A stretch of 64,000 bases of DNA from Cordia subcordata (GCA_028554755.1 JAPTOF010000035.1:196001-260000), one strand, 5' to 3'. Shown: positions 12,749-25,362, numbered from the stretch's first letter. Made by a program: numbers and translations. The notes: generated by a model from the letters alone, not told the origin.

Positions 12749-15376
12749 AAAAAGGCTTGACGCCATTTTTTTTTTAGTTTGAATCTTCATAGATTCAACT
12801 ACATATTGCTTGAATCTTCATTGATTCAACATCGATTCTATCTTCCCAGCTCAGCGCAAACTCATTAATCCATATCAATTCATTACTCAAGGCTGTGATT
12901 TTCAGATCTCTACTCAAACTGGAAATTAGGGTTTTCTCATCATAGAAATCAATCAAATCTTTCAAATATGGTTCAAATTGATTAATTCAAAGCCATAATT
13001 AGCTTCATCTGCATATTGCGATTCTGGATCTGTAGTTTTTCTTCAATTTCTCTTGGTTTTTCTAGAGCTGCATTTTTCAATCATGGCCTTACCTTCCGAT
13101 GAGGCTCTTCCAATTGGATTGAAGACTCTTCTTCAGCATTTTTCTGCACTTGTCAACATCAAATTAGACAACAACAATTACAAACCATGGAGGCTTCAAT
13201 TTCAGTCTCTACTCAAAGCAAGTAGACTGTTGGATCATGTTCTGGGCAAAACACAATGTCCTGATCCACTTATTCATCAAACTAATGGTAATATTACTCC
13301 TAATCCAGAGTACACCTCTTGGATTACTATTGATGAATACTTAAAAACTTGCTTCTATGCCTCTGTTTCACCTACTATACATAATCACATTTGTGATCTT
13401 CTTACTGCTGCTGAAATCTGGAGTGTGTTGGAACAAAGGTTTAAATCAAGTAGTATGTCACATGTGTATCAGTTAAGGCACAAATTACTGAATCTTACAA
13501 AAGACACCAAATCCATGCAACAATACTGAGATGAGATTAAGGTGATTGCTGATAGTTTGCTTGCAGCAGAAGAAGGATTGAAGGAAGATGAAATGATCTT
13601 CTATATTATTAAAGGGGATTATCTCCTGCTTATGATCCTCTTGTTTCCTCTCTCAGAGTCAAAGATAAAGCTATCACAATTCCTGCACTCACTAGTCTAC
13701 TTCTTAGTGAGGAACTTAATCTTTCCTTTAAGAACACCTTCACTATTACTGACTCAGCTCAAAGTCCTTCCTTTGATCAATATACTGCACTTTATGCTAA
13801 TAACAATCAAAGAGACAGAGGAAGGGGCAGATATCAAAATAATTCAAGCAGAGGAGGTAGGACTCAAAGAGGAGGTGTTGCCAAAGGAGGTTTTCAACAA
13901 AAACCAGGGACTCAATCATCTCAAGTCACTGGTACCTCTTTAGGACCTACTGTGTGGTGTCAAGTTTGTGGAAAACCCAACCATAATGCTCTGCAGTGCT
14001 GGCATAGATTGGACACAGAAATTTACTATTATGAAAAGCCTGTCAAGCAGAATGCAACTGCTTTCACTGCTCAAACAAATCCTGTCTCTTCTTCTCAATC
14101 TTCCTAGTATCTTGACAGTGGAGCTTCTACACATGTAACTAATGATGCCACTCAACTGCAGCACTCTAGGCCTTATTTTAGGATAGACTCAGTAGCTGTT
14201 GGAAATGGAAACACACTTGCCATAACTCAAACTAGAACTGGTACTCTATGCACACCAACTGCTTTGTTTCATATTTGTAAACTTCTTTATGTTCCATCCA
14301 TTACCTCTAATCTTCTATCTGTGTTTTAACTTACTAATGACAATAACTGTACTGTGGTCTTTACTTCTAAGGATGTGACAATCCTGGACAACAACACCAA
14401 TATGGTGCTATTCAAGAGCCCTTGTGAGCATGGACTATGTCCTGTTCCATCCACTCTTTCATCATCAGTCTCTGCACAGTCATCAACCTATCAGTGTCAA
14501 CTAAAATCTTTAGCATCATCTACTGCCAATTCTCCTCCATTAGCATTCCAGTGTGTCTGCACTGATTTTCAGTCTTCTCTGGATAGGATTTGGCATCTCA
14601 GGCTGGGACATCCATCCAAATTACCTTCAAGGATTATTTCTGGTGTCATACATAGACAGTTAGAGTACTTTACTGAGCATTGTTTAGACTGTTCTGTTGC
14701 AAAATCTCATAAAAAGCCTTTTCCTGTCTCTCAAAATAAAACAAATGCACCATTTGATTTGGTGCACTTTGATGTATGGGGCCCTGCTTCTTTTGCCAGT
14801 TGTATGAATTACAGATATTATATCATTTTTCTTGATGATTTCACTGGTTTCTCTTGGATCTATCCCTTAAAACATAAATCAGAAGCCTTTAATGTTTTTC
14901 AGAATTTTCTTTCTTTCATTAATACATAATTCAATGTCAATGTTAAAGTGTTTAGGACTGATAATGGAGGTGAGTATACCTCTAAGCAATTCAGTCAATT
15001 TTTACAACAAAGAGGCACAATTCATCAAACAACACTGAACAAAATGGAAGAGTGGAGAGAAAGCATCTTCACTGAATAAAAACCACTCTTTCTTTGTTAA
15101 ATCACAGTAAATTACCTTCTAAATTCTGGTTGGAAGCATTAGCCATAGCAAATTATTTGATTAACAGGCTTCCAACCACAGTTTGCACAATCAGTCTCCA
15201 TTTCAATGTTTGTATCATCAAGATCCTGATTACAAGGCTCTTAAAGTGTTTGGCTATCTCTATTTTCCATGGCTCAAGCCATATACTGATCACAAACTAC
15301 AAAACAAGTCTATTCCCTGTGTGTTTATCGGTTGTTCAGCAACTTCTAAAGGGTATAGATGTTTAGATATGGCCAC

Positions 15377-17497
15377 TGATGTGTTTGTTTTGTGTGTTTA
15401 TGTATCGCATGTATATACTTGTTTTGAGGTGTTTTGAGCTTCATTTAATGTATTAATATAGCATTTAGGTCATACTTGTGCATATTAGGGTCTACACGTT
15501 CATAGTTGAAGTTAGGACTTAAATGCTACACTAATGTACGTTTGTTGCTTATTTAAGGTGTGATCTGGGAAGATAATTGGAGATTAATTGAGGGTGCTTG
15601 AAGTGTGGAACAAAGCCAAGGGTGTTTTGGACGCAAAGTAATGAAGAAATGTGCTTTTGGAAGTGGCCGGGCGAAAGAAGGATCGACCGAGGCGAAACCG
15701 AGCACAACGTGAGCCAAATTCGGATCTTGCAACCTAAAAAGGACATGGACAAATTTTGGATATGTTTTAGGTTGCAAAATATGGCTTGGGAGATCTCCCA
15801 CGACGATACGAAGCCATAGAAAAAAACGGTGCGCGAATCGGAGCTAAAACGAGCAAGATATGACCATTTTACTATCAAGACTGGTTTGCCTCTGTCTAGG
15901 CCGGACGACCAATCAGGTCGACCGGCTAGGTCAACCGGCCGGATCAGAACCTAGGCCAATTTTGGCCGGATGACTTAGGCCCAAAGCCGGGCGACCGGCT
16001 GGGCCCCCGGCTGGACGCGTTAACAGCTCCATTTAAGCCACTTTTCAGCCCTTTTTGGGAGAACAACACCCAAATCAAACACCCATTTTCCAAAACCCAA
16101 AATCCACCAAAAATCACCTCACACACTCACTTCTAAACACATTTAACACTTGGAATCAAGGATCTAAGAGGATTAAACACTAGGATTTGGGGCATAGCTC
16201 ATGGTTTGTAAAGCTTGGCTATGGATAGAAGGGAATCTCTCTTTTATCCTAAGTCTAATTATGTTTAATTAGAGCTATGTAGGGTGATTATATCTTGTAT
16301 TTATGGATTGATTACTACTTTATATTAATGGAAACTTGATGAATTTATGTATATATGCCTTATGCTTATGGTTTCAAAGGCTATTTTACATACATGTCTA
16401 TGTGTTTGTTGAAATGCCTCAATGATGTAGCATATATATATTGAAGTCTATTGTGCTATTAACCATTTCTAAATCATTATGCTAGCATGTCTATGTGTTT
16501 GTGTAGTGACTACATGAAGAGGGTATGACTATATACATGTTTATGTGTGTGTTAGCATACTTAATAGCATAACTAGCTTCTATTGCACGCATGTCGGGTG
16601 CTAGTGCTTAAATTGGTGTAATCTAAACATGTCTATGTGTTTAGTAGCAGAATATACCGGTGTATTCTCAAATGCCATGCCCTAGATGTGTTTTCCATGC
16701 GCTTTAATGTCAATTTCTGCTAATTGTGATGCAATCGATGGTGCACAACTAGTATCTAGCCTTGGTCGAGTCCCCTTTGGCTTTAAATCCAGCCAATAGG
16801 AGTCTGAATAGGTTTAGTTGACCTTAGTTTACTTAGGAAGGCTAGTTAGTCCACCCTAACACCCTAGGTTCATAAGGACCACGCCGTAGCTCTAAGTGAG
16901 GCGAAGCTTAGGGACGGACTCGCACCGAGTCCTAGGGCCAGATTGGGGAACTAATTAGAGGACTAAGTGCTAAGGTTAGATCGATCTACACTCACCTAGA
17001 ATCTTATTGGCTAGCCCTAATTCCTAAGTCATAAAGACCACGCCGTACTACTTGGCATCGCCACCTAGGGACGGACCCGCATTGAGACTTAGGGTACCAA
17101 TTAGGAGGCTAATTATAGGTCTAGATTAGAGCACTTAGTATAATCCATCAAGTAACCCTAGAAAGACGTAGTAATCACCATAAACAAGATGTAATCATCT
17201 TAGTCTCCCATTTCTGACGTTTGAATCCCCTTAGATCACTTGATTCCCCCATCACACACATACGTGCTACCTTTTTATTTCCTTGTTCTTAGATTAGGTT
17301 TACTTTTCCTGAGCTCCCCTCAAACCAAAAACATTGTAGTTAGGACCCCAACAAGTAGCTCTTTAGGACGCACTTAGCTTAGAACACCATACACATTAGG
17401 CCTCCCCGTGGATTCGACCCCGTACTCGCACACACCGTACTACACACGACCCGTGCGCTTGCGGGCTATTTAGGCTTGTGCTGAATTAGCTATATCA
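15377..17497 (+). mobile_element. Solo LTR of a large Ty3/gypsy (Tat/Athila-like) element
   Basis: A 2121-bp block starts TG and ends CA with a perfect target duplication gccac (15372-15376 and 17498-17502). Removing the block and one duplicate restores the host copia frame ATNRVYIS, which proves a clean insertion. The 3' end carries gacccgtgcgcttgcgggct, the kind of end seen in long LTRs of Tat-type elements. No coding domain is visible. Two copies of a block around ccacgccgta and tagggacggac (about 16880-16935 and 17038-17100) form an internal repeat. It is notably GC-richer than its surroundings at 15.9-16.1 kb. Confidence 0.85.
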
Positions 17498-17508
17498 GCC
17501 ACTAACAG

Positions 17509-17510
<2 letters not shown>

Positions 17511-17551
<41 letters not shown>
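17511..17551. repeat. (TA)n microsatellite in the copia coding region
   Basis: About 20 TA units lie inside what was gggtatatatctagg, the codons for RVYISR, just after the solo LTR insertion. Confidence 0.95.
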
Positions 17552-17553
<2 letters not shown>

Positions 17554-19590
17554 AGGCATGTCAAATTTGTTGAAACCACTTTCCCTTTTGCCACCCCATT
17601 ATTTCTTCCTCACACTATTACTCAATTTTCAGCATCATTTCAGAGTCATAATCCTACCACAGAATAGTCAGTTTCAGTCTTAGACTCATCTCCTGCCTTA
17701 ACAATACCTTTATCCTTTCCTCTTAGAAATCATTCATTATCAAATCAATTCTCTCCTACTCCTGTACCAACTTCCCAAAGTACATCACATCATTCTCCTT
17801 CAATTGCATCAATTCCATAAGACATGTCATCTACTGCTAACAGTACTGCATCCAATTCATCTCATTCTATTGGGACCGAACACAATGCTATTGCTTAATC
17901 TTCCATTTAGTCATCAGATTCATCATCTTCTTCCAGCTCATCATTTTCTGTTCCACATAATTCTCATCCAATGATAACTAGAAGCAAAACTAGTTCCTTA
18001 CCACTACCTTTATACAATCTGCACAATGTGTCTCTTATTTCTACAGATACTGAGCCTACTACTTTTAAGGAAGCTAGTAAATATTTGTGCTGGTAGAAGG
18101 CCATGGAAGAAAAATATAGTGCTCTTCAAGCACAGGGAACCTAGATTTTAGTTCCTTTTCCATCAGGCAGACAACCCATTGGATGCAAATGGGTTTACAG
18201 GATCAAAAAGAATGCTGATGGAAGCATTTCTAGATTTAAAGCTAGGCTAGTAGCTAAGGGCTTTCACCAAGAACAGGGTATTGATTATTTTGAGACATTC
18301 AGCCTTGTTGTTAAGCCTCAGACCATTAGAATTGTCTTATCTCTAGCTTTGCATTTTAGGTGGACACTACATCAGATGGATGTCTTCAATGCTTTCTTAC
18401 ATGGAGAATTAAAGGAAACTGTTTTTATGACTCAGCCTCCAGGCTTCATTGACAAAGCTAATCCTACATATGTCTGCAAGTTGCAAAAGTCTTTATATGG
18501 GCTTAAACAGGCACCTAGGGCTTGGTATTCAAAGTTGTCAACTTTCTTGCTGGCAAGAGGATTCTGTAATACAGCTGCAGACAGTTCATTGTTTGTGTAT
18601 ACCTCTGCTACTCATACACTGGTTCTCTTAGTGTATGCTGATGATATAATCCTCACAAGGAGTAGTGAAGTTGTTATTCAGTCCTTCATTGTAGAAATGC
18701 AAACTCAATTTGCTATGAAGTATCTTGGGCATCTATCCTACTTCTTAGGTATTGAAGTTAAAGAGTCTTCAAATAGTCTTATACTGACTCAAACAAAATA
18801 TGCCAAAGAAATTCTAAAGAAAGCAGGTATGACAAACTGCAAACCAACAGTCACACCTACTGCTTCCAAGAATGATTCCAAAAATTCTGCAGCATCTATT
18901 CCATTTTCTAATCCTACCCTCTTTAGGAGTCTGGTGGGGGCTCTTCAATATATTACTATAACAAGGCCAGACTTACAGTATGTTGTCAGTGCTATTTCTC
19001 AAAAAATTCATACACCTATTGATCAGGACTTCATTGCACTAAAAAGGATCTTAAGGTTTATAAAGGGTACTTTAACTCAAGGTCCACAGTTCAGACCTGG
19101 ATCTTTTACACTACACTCATATTCAGATAGTGACTGGGCCTGTGATATAGTTGATTGAAGATCAGTAATAGGTTTCAGTACATTTTTGGGACCTAACCTC
19201 ATTTCATGGAGCTCTAAAAAGCAGCCTACAGTATCAAGGAGTTCTACAGAGGCTGAATACAGGGCATTGGCTCAAATTGCAGCTGATCTTACATGGCTCA
19301 CTTATTTACTTAAGGCATTATACATTCCAGTTCATTCACCTATTTTGGCGTGTGATAATCTTTCTGCAATAGCTTTGGCTTCTAATCCAGTTTTTCATGA
19401 CATATCAAAGCACATAGAGCTTGATTATCACTTTGTTAGGGAAAAAGTGATTGCTAAACAACTTGTTATTTTCTATCTACCACCTACAAAACAAGTTGCA
19501 GACCTGTTCACAAAATCTCTTTCCACTGCTCAGTTTGAATATCTCAAGTCCAAGCTTCCCTTGGCTACCTAGTCTCAGCTTGAGGGGGGA

Positions 19591-19870
19591 TGTTAGCAAT
19601 GCAGTTCCAATACAGAATTAATAGGAATAGAAGTTAGTTATGCTATAGCTATCAAGTCAGTTATATTAGCTGTACAGAATTAATAGGAATAAAAGTTAGT
19701 TATGCTACAGTTGTCAAGTCAGTTATTAGCTGTCATGTTAGTTTTAGTATCCAAAAGCTTTTTGTAACTAACTACTACTAGTACTGACATCAATAATAGG
19801 TGTCCTTGTTACTTTTCTGAAATTAATGAAAAACACCTTTATTCTAATCATCTTCCTTTAGATTTCATCA
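19591..19870 (+). repeat. 3' LTR of the nested copia
   Basis: Aligns with 12471-12734. It has a roughly 20-bp extra segment (agttattagctgtcatgtt) and has lost the TATA box (caataatagg instead of ctataaatagg). Confidence 0.92.
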
Positions 19871-19875
19871 GGATA

Positions 19876-22650
19876 AAAGTGGGATGGACATTTTAAAATT
19901 GAAATTTCTGAATTTAATGGTGGAATTCAAGTAGAAGAAATTACTAATTGATTGGCTGCAGTTAAGAGGATCTTTGATTTTAAAGATATTTCTGAAAATA
20001 AAAAGGTAAAATTAGTATATTTGAGATTGAGAGGGTGTGCATCTGCATGGTGGGATCAACTTAATTTAACATGCCAAAGAAGGGAAAAGCCAAAAATTTT
20101 AGATTGGGAAAAGATAAAAAATAAGTTGTGCAAAAATTTTCTACCGTTTAATTTTGTCCAAATTATGTACCAAAGGTTGCAAAATCTTCATCAAGGCAAT
20201 CGAATTGTTAATGAATACATGAAGGAATTTTATCAATTAATAGTGCGTAATGACTTATCTGAGAGTGAGAAACAATTAGTGGCAAGATATATTGGTGGGC
20301 TCAGGCAAAACATTCAAGGCACACTTGCTCTGTATAATTTTTGGACCATTTCAGAAGCATTTTGACGTGTGTTAGTTGTAGAAAAATAGCAAAATAGGGG
20401 CAACAACTAGTCTAGAAATGATCATGATTTTATGCCCAGATTTACAAGTCAAAATCAACAAGGTCAAGGAAAGGGTTTTGGCAACCATGACCTTCAAACA
20501 GGTGTATTGAGGAATAGTTCAGCAAATCAGACAACTGATGTAGCACCAAGTAATAGAAAGCAAGATGGTGGATCAACAAACCGTTGCTACAAGGTTGGGA
20601 TCTTAATCATAAATTCGCTGAGTGTAGAAAAAATAATAGTAGAGAAAGGAAGAACCTATTGATGGAGAATGATGATGAGAAGAAGAAGAAGAAAAAGAGC
20701 CTATTTATGATGAAAGTTGTGAAGACAATGAATCTGATATGGTGTTTGGAGATGTTGGTGAATCTCTCATGATCCGAAAAAACCTTATTGCTCTGAAAGA
20801 AGACTCTATGGATGATTGGCTATGCACTACTATTTATTGCACTATTTGCACTATTAGTGAAAAGATATGTAAGTTTATTATTGATAATGGACGTTCTGAA
20901 AATATTATATCTGAAGAGGCTGTTTCTAAACTAAATTTGTCAGTAGAGCCACATTATCTACCTTTTAAGCTCACATAGTTCAAAAAGAGAAATGAGAAGC
21001 ATGATGATTCTCATACCTTGATAGGGTGCTTGGTGATGTTGTGGATATGGATGTATGTCACATGTTATTGGGTAGACCATGGTAATATGAAAGTAATGTG
21101 AAGCATGATGGTAGGGAAAATACTTATATGTTGTATAAAGGTATCAAGAAAATTATCTTGGTTCCTATTAAATATGAGAGTGTGTCAAAACAAAAAAAAT
21201 CAGATTCTATTAATTTTCTTTCTATGGCCAAATTTGCTTAAGAACTGAAGGAGTCTGGCATTGCATTTACTTTGAATGGAAAGGAAATAACATCCCTTAC
21301 TGCTATAGCAAATGAGATGCAGCCTATTCTTGATGGGTTTAGTGATGTCATGTATGATGAATTGCCACTACGATTATCTCAAAGGCTTTACTTTTAGATT
21401 AAAATACAAGGCTGAAGTTCATAACCATGTTCCTGACGCCTTAAATAGGTGTTCTTCTCTATTATCAACTATGCAGGTTCATGTTGTAGGGGTAGGCACT
21501 TTCAAAGAACTCTACCCTGAAGATATGTACTTTGGGTCAATCTTTAAAGAAGTCTAGGATGGGGCACGTGATGATTTTACGTTGCATGGTGGATTTCTCT
21601 TTACAAGTACCAGATTATGCATTCCAGATTGTTCTCTTAGAGAGAAGATCATTCAAGAATTACATGGTAAAGGGCATCTTGGCAGAGACAAAACACTGCA
21701 AATTATTGAAGCTTTTTACTTTTGGCCAAAATTGAAGTGCGATGTTGCTAAATATGTTGATATATACCATATTTGTCAAGTCTCTAAGGGTGCTACGATA
21801 AAACCAAGTCTTTATATGCCACTGCCAGCTCCTACCTCACCTTGGACTAATATTAGCATGGATTTTGTTCTTGGATTGCCGCATACACAAAAAGGTATGG
21901 ATTTGATTTTCGTTGTTATGGATAGATTTTCCAAAATGGCACATTTCATTCCTTGCAGGAAAACCATGGATGTTTCTAATATTGCCAATCTTTTCTTCAA
22001 AGAGATTGTTTGTGTTTATCAAATTCCTCAATCTATCACTTCTAATCAAGATCTCAAGTTTGTTAGCCACTTTTGGAGAACTTTGTGGAAGAAAATGGTG
22101 ACAAGTTTAAATTTTAGTTCGGCTTATCATCCCCAAACTAATGGTTAAACAGAAGTGATCAATAAGAGTTTGGGTATCTCATTTGGAGTTTAGTTGGAAA
22201 CTGCCACAAGCTGAATTTGCTTTCAACCTGATTGTAAATAGAACAACTAGTCCAAGTTCTTTCGAGATCGTTTATGGTCAGAATCTGCGTAACCCATTGG
22301 ATTTGGTGCCTATTCTTTACAAGGGTAAATTTAATGGAAAAGCTGAAGATCTAGCGAAGCATACAAGTTAATTCATGAGCAAGTTCAAAAGAGAATTGAG
22401 GCCAGCAATGCAACTTATAAACAAGTTTCTGACAAGTGATGATGATATGTTATGTTTGAAGTTTGAGACTATGTTTGGGCTATTTTGACATGTGATCGTT
22501 ACCCTATTGAAGAATACCACAAGCTTAGTGCATAGAAAATTGGACCTTGTAAGATTGTTGAAAAGATAAATGATAATGCTTATTGCTTAGAGCTTCCAAG
22601 TCACTACTTCAGATGTTTTCAATATGAAGCATCTTGTTCCATATCATGAT
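19876..22650 (+). pseudogene. Gypsy gag-protease-integrase remnant lacking RT and most of RNase H
   Basis: Gag at 19952-20365 has the retrotransposon-gag core (YLRLRGCASAWWDQL and VNEYMKEFYQL). The protease core at about 20870-20990 reads IIDNGRSENIIS, where DSG is usual. GRPW follows near 21070. The linker before RT (DGFSDVMYDELP, to about 21365) is followed at once by an RNase H tail (LKGFTFRLKYKAEVHNHVPDALNR). RT and most of RNase H are therefore deleted. Integrase at 21582-22148 has GHLGRDKT and SMDFVLGLP, but SNQD stands where SDRD is usual, which removes a catalytic Asp, and YHIC replaces the usual CxxC. The C-terminal end reaches MKHLVPYHD at about 22630. There are many stops. Confidence 0.88.
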
Positions 22651-22659
22651 TGATAATGT

Positions 22660-23177
22660 ATGAATTATTAGATTTGAGTAGACCCAACAGGATGCTCTGA
22701 ACTAGCTTCGATCAACCAGTAAAAGAGGAAGAGGAGTGTGTGAGGTCCTAGGGACACTGGTGTAGTGCCGGCCAAATACCCTCTGACGCTCAAGTTATTA
22801 CATGATAAGCTCGAATTAAAGGGTAGGCAATTGTTTAGGCTATGTGTGTCGTATCTCCTGCTTTACCTATAACAACTTATTTATAGTCGTCAGTAGAGTA
22901 GTCTTTGAACTGGTGTAGTCTTGTTGAACCCATCCATCCATGGAGCTTAAAAGCTTGATAGATAAGCTTGAAGACTTAGTGTCCAAAGAAGAGTCTCAGC
23001 TACTACAAGCTATAGCCTTATTGCCTCAAGAGTCCTTCTTTTCTCATCTGGGTTCTGATCTACAATGGGTATACATTGAGCACCCGATGGGTCCGGGTGA
23101 CCTATATTATAGAAAAGGCTAATTGGGTCAGATCAACCCATATCAATAGTGATTTGGTAGACAATGGCGTTGAAAAC
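22660..23177. repeat. Unassigned repeat-like segment in the gypsy 3' region
   Basis: About 500 bp lie between the end of the integrase frame and the second solo LTR. Phrases such as gtgccggccaaataccctc and ttatttatag, followed by a run ending in a 60-codon open frame (22940-23122), look like part of an LTR or another old insertion. I could not find both ends or a target duplication. Confidence 0.35.
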
Positions 23178-23182
23178 TAGAG

Positions 23183-25029
23183 TGATATGCTACTTTGATG
23201 CATAAGTCTAAAATAGTCCACAAGTGCATGGGTCGTGTGTAGTGTAGTGTGGGTGAGTGCAAGGTCTGTCTCTGGGGAGGCTAGAACGGGAAATGACTCT
23301 ATGAAAAGCGTCCTAGGGAATTAATCTAAGGGAGAAATCCTAAAAAGGGACCTAAGCTAGCAATCTTTTTTTTTTTTTAGAATTTTGAATTTAAGGAGCT
23401 CAATGGCAGGGAAAATCTAAACTAAATGCTAAACTAAAGAAATGGAAGAGAATGGGGAACGCAAGCAACTAAGGGGTCTAACAAATGGAAGGGGATTAGG
23501 GTGATTGCTACTTGACTATAGGTGATCTAATACGTTATGGTTTGTGGTTAAGGGATTTCTCTTAACTAGGATCCTAATTATCCACCTAATTAACTACTAG
23601 GACTCAGTGTGGTTCTATCCTAGGTCAGTCGCTTCTAGAGTATAGCGTGGTTCTTATGACCTAGGGTCTTAGGGTTAATTAATACTCTCCTCGGTGACTT
23701 AGATTGAACCTACCTTAGTGCTTAAACCATTGGTTGAGTTTAAAGACAAGACCTAGTGCCTCTAAGGTCAATTAATCTTACCTAGAAACCTATTAGCTGG
23801 GTTTAAAACCAAAGGAAACTCAACTAGGGCTAGCCTTTAGTTATGCACCATCAATCAATCGTCACATTAGCGGGATTTAGCATTTAAGCACATGCATACA
23901 CGTTCTAAACTATGGCATTCGTGCATACATTGGCATACCCAACTACCAAACACATTGACATGCTCAGACTATGCCATATTAAGCATTGAAAACCAATATG
24001 TATGTTATTGAAGCTATATTCGCTACTAAAGCATGCAAACACACACATAGACAAATATAAATGCATTATTCACTTCATGTAATCATCATACAAACATATA
24101 GACAGACTCACATAATGATTTAGAAGTGATTAATAGCAAATAGGCTACATAATATGTATGCTACTTTACTTTGCATATTATCAAACACAGAGACATGTAA
24201 GAAAATAACCACTAAAACCATAAAATCAATGCATATATATTAACCATCAATAATCCTATAATAATAGTGTATTTAATCAACCCATAATACAAGTTTTAAT
24301 CACCATAAAGAGATCTACTCAAACATGGAATAAAAATGGGATAAAAGGGAAATAAGAGAACTTTCTTTTCCCTTTAATAGATCTTCCAATCCAAGTGTTT
24401 TGATCCTCTAAAAGCTTGATTCTAGGTGTTAACGTGTGTGGGTAAGTGTGTGAGGTGGATGAGAGTTAGGGTTTTTTATGTGTATAAATGGGTGTGAAAA
24501 GGGGGTGAAATTGGCTACTCAAAATGTTGAAAAATCGTGCTTTTATAGCAACTGTTAACGCATTGGTGGTCAACCGACTGAATACCTTTCACTCAATTGT
24601 AACTTCATGAGCTCATTGGTTATGTCGGTCGACCAGCTTCTAGAGTGACTAAAACGATTGAATTGGCATACTCTCTAGTTATGCTGATCGACCTACTCGG
24701 TTGACCAGCTAGTCTTCATACTCGACCAGTTGAGATTTTAACCTCCAATCTTCTTCTTTCTTGATTCCGGCCTCCATCCCATGATCCATACTTCTTCTCT
24801 CTTCATCGATCATCCTTGATCACATTCCGCTTCCATCCTATGACTTACCTATGGCACAAAATTGAGCATTTAGTGTAGTATTTGACCTTAAAACTCAACT
24901 ATATACACTTAGCATCGCTTATGCACAAATATACTATAAGTACTACACTAATGCTACCAAATAAGTACAAATCACCTCTAAAACATAAGGAAATGCATGA
25001 ATAAACACATGCAAAACCAAGACAAATCA
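23183..25029 (-). mobile_element. Second solo LTR (Tat/Athila-like), minus orientation
   Basis: An 1847-bp block starts tgatatgc and ends acaaatca. It is flanked by tagag (23178-23182) and tcgag (25030-25034), a 4-of-5 match; the second copy restores the gypsy phrase ctcgaggacgag before its purine tract. Its left end, read on the minus strand, matches the right end of the solo LTR at 15377-17497 (gacccatgcacttgtg compared with gacccgtgcgcttgcg), and both carry a gcgttaacag block. No coding domain is seen. It has diverged a good deal from the first copy. Confidence 0.8.
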
Positions 25030-25062
25030 TCGAGGACGAGTTCTTTTCGCACTTGGGGAGAC

Positions 25063-25362
25063 TGATGCAACCCAATACTCAAATTAAATTTTATTATTTT
25101 AGTTAGTAATTATACTTGGCTAGAATTTAGGATTTGTTATTTTAGTTAGTAATTATACCTGGTTAGAATTTAGGATTTGTTGTTTGTTATTAGGGTGAAA
25201 GCTTTTATTAATAGACAACTTTTTTAGAAATTATTTAATAATATTTTTATTCCCTCTCTTAGGGTTTACTTTCTTGGGAATTTCTTGGCTAATTTCAGCC
25301 TTGAAATTGAGCTCTTTAATTCTCATTCTTTCTTGTTATTTCTCCAAATATCCATTGTGTTA
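25063..25362 (+). repeat. 3' LTR of the gypsy element
   Basis: Starts tgatgcaacccaatac directly after the purine tract and ends tgtgtta before the target duplication aaaag. A short internal duplication (attttagttagtaattata twice) differs from the 5' LTR. The actatata box of the 5' LTR is absent here. Confidence 0.88.

Larger units (their letters stand above)
13083..19572 (+). pseudogene. Copia gag-pol of the nested element, broken by stops and an insertion
   Basis: Gag starts at ATG 13083 (MALPSDEALP) and meets a TGA at 13527-13529; a frameshift follows near 13610. The zinc knuckle CQVCGKPNHNALQC (about 13960-14005) is intact. Protease YLDSGASTHV follows a TAG at about 14104-14106. GAG-pre-integrase has WHLRLGHPS and integrase has HFDVWGP and RTDNGGEY. 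The 2.1-kb solo LTR (15377-17497) then splits the frame between MAT and NRVYISRHV. Reverse transcriptase (18.2-18.9 kb) keeps SLYGLKQAPRAWY and YADDI. RNase H (19186-19572) has SRSSTEAEYRALA and ADLFTKSL. Several stops and frameshifts make it non-functional, yet the last 1.3 kb is nearly open, so it is younger than the minus-strand copia at 4.4-10.7 kb. Confidence 0.92.
12471..19870 (+). mobile_element. Ty1/copia LTR retrotransposon nested in the gypsy gag region
   Basis: The 5' LTR (12471-12734) and 3' LTR (19591-19870) both start tgttagcaatgcagttcc and end atttcatca. The target duplication ggata is perfect (12466-12470 and 19871-19875). A primer site tggtaatcagagcc follows the 5' LTR, and the purine tract cttgagggggga abuts the 3' LTR. 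Without the inner insertion the element is about 5.3 kb, a normal copia length. It splits the gypsy leader/gag. Confidence 0.95.
11835..25362 (+). mobile_element. Ty3/gypsy LTR retrotransposon with nested insertions
   Basis: The left LTR (11835-12184) and right LTR (25063-25362) share the stretch ending cttagggtttactttcttgg and are flanked by a perfect 5-bp target duplication, aaaag (11830-11834 and 25363-25367). A primer-site-like ggctatcagagc follows the left LTR, and the purine tract cttggggagac precedes the right one. Gag, protease and integrase remnants lie at 19.9-22.7 kb. After removing three visible insertions the element itself is about 4 kb, shortened because reverse transcriptase and RNase H are largely deleted. 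Confidence 0.92.

Noticed and set aside
22940..23122. 60-codon open frame in the gypsy 3' region as a gene
   Set aside because: It is bounded by retroelement remnants on both sides. An accidental frame is more likely.
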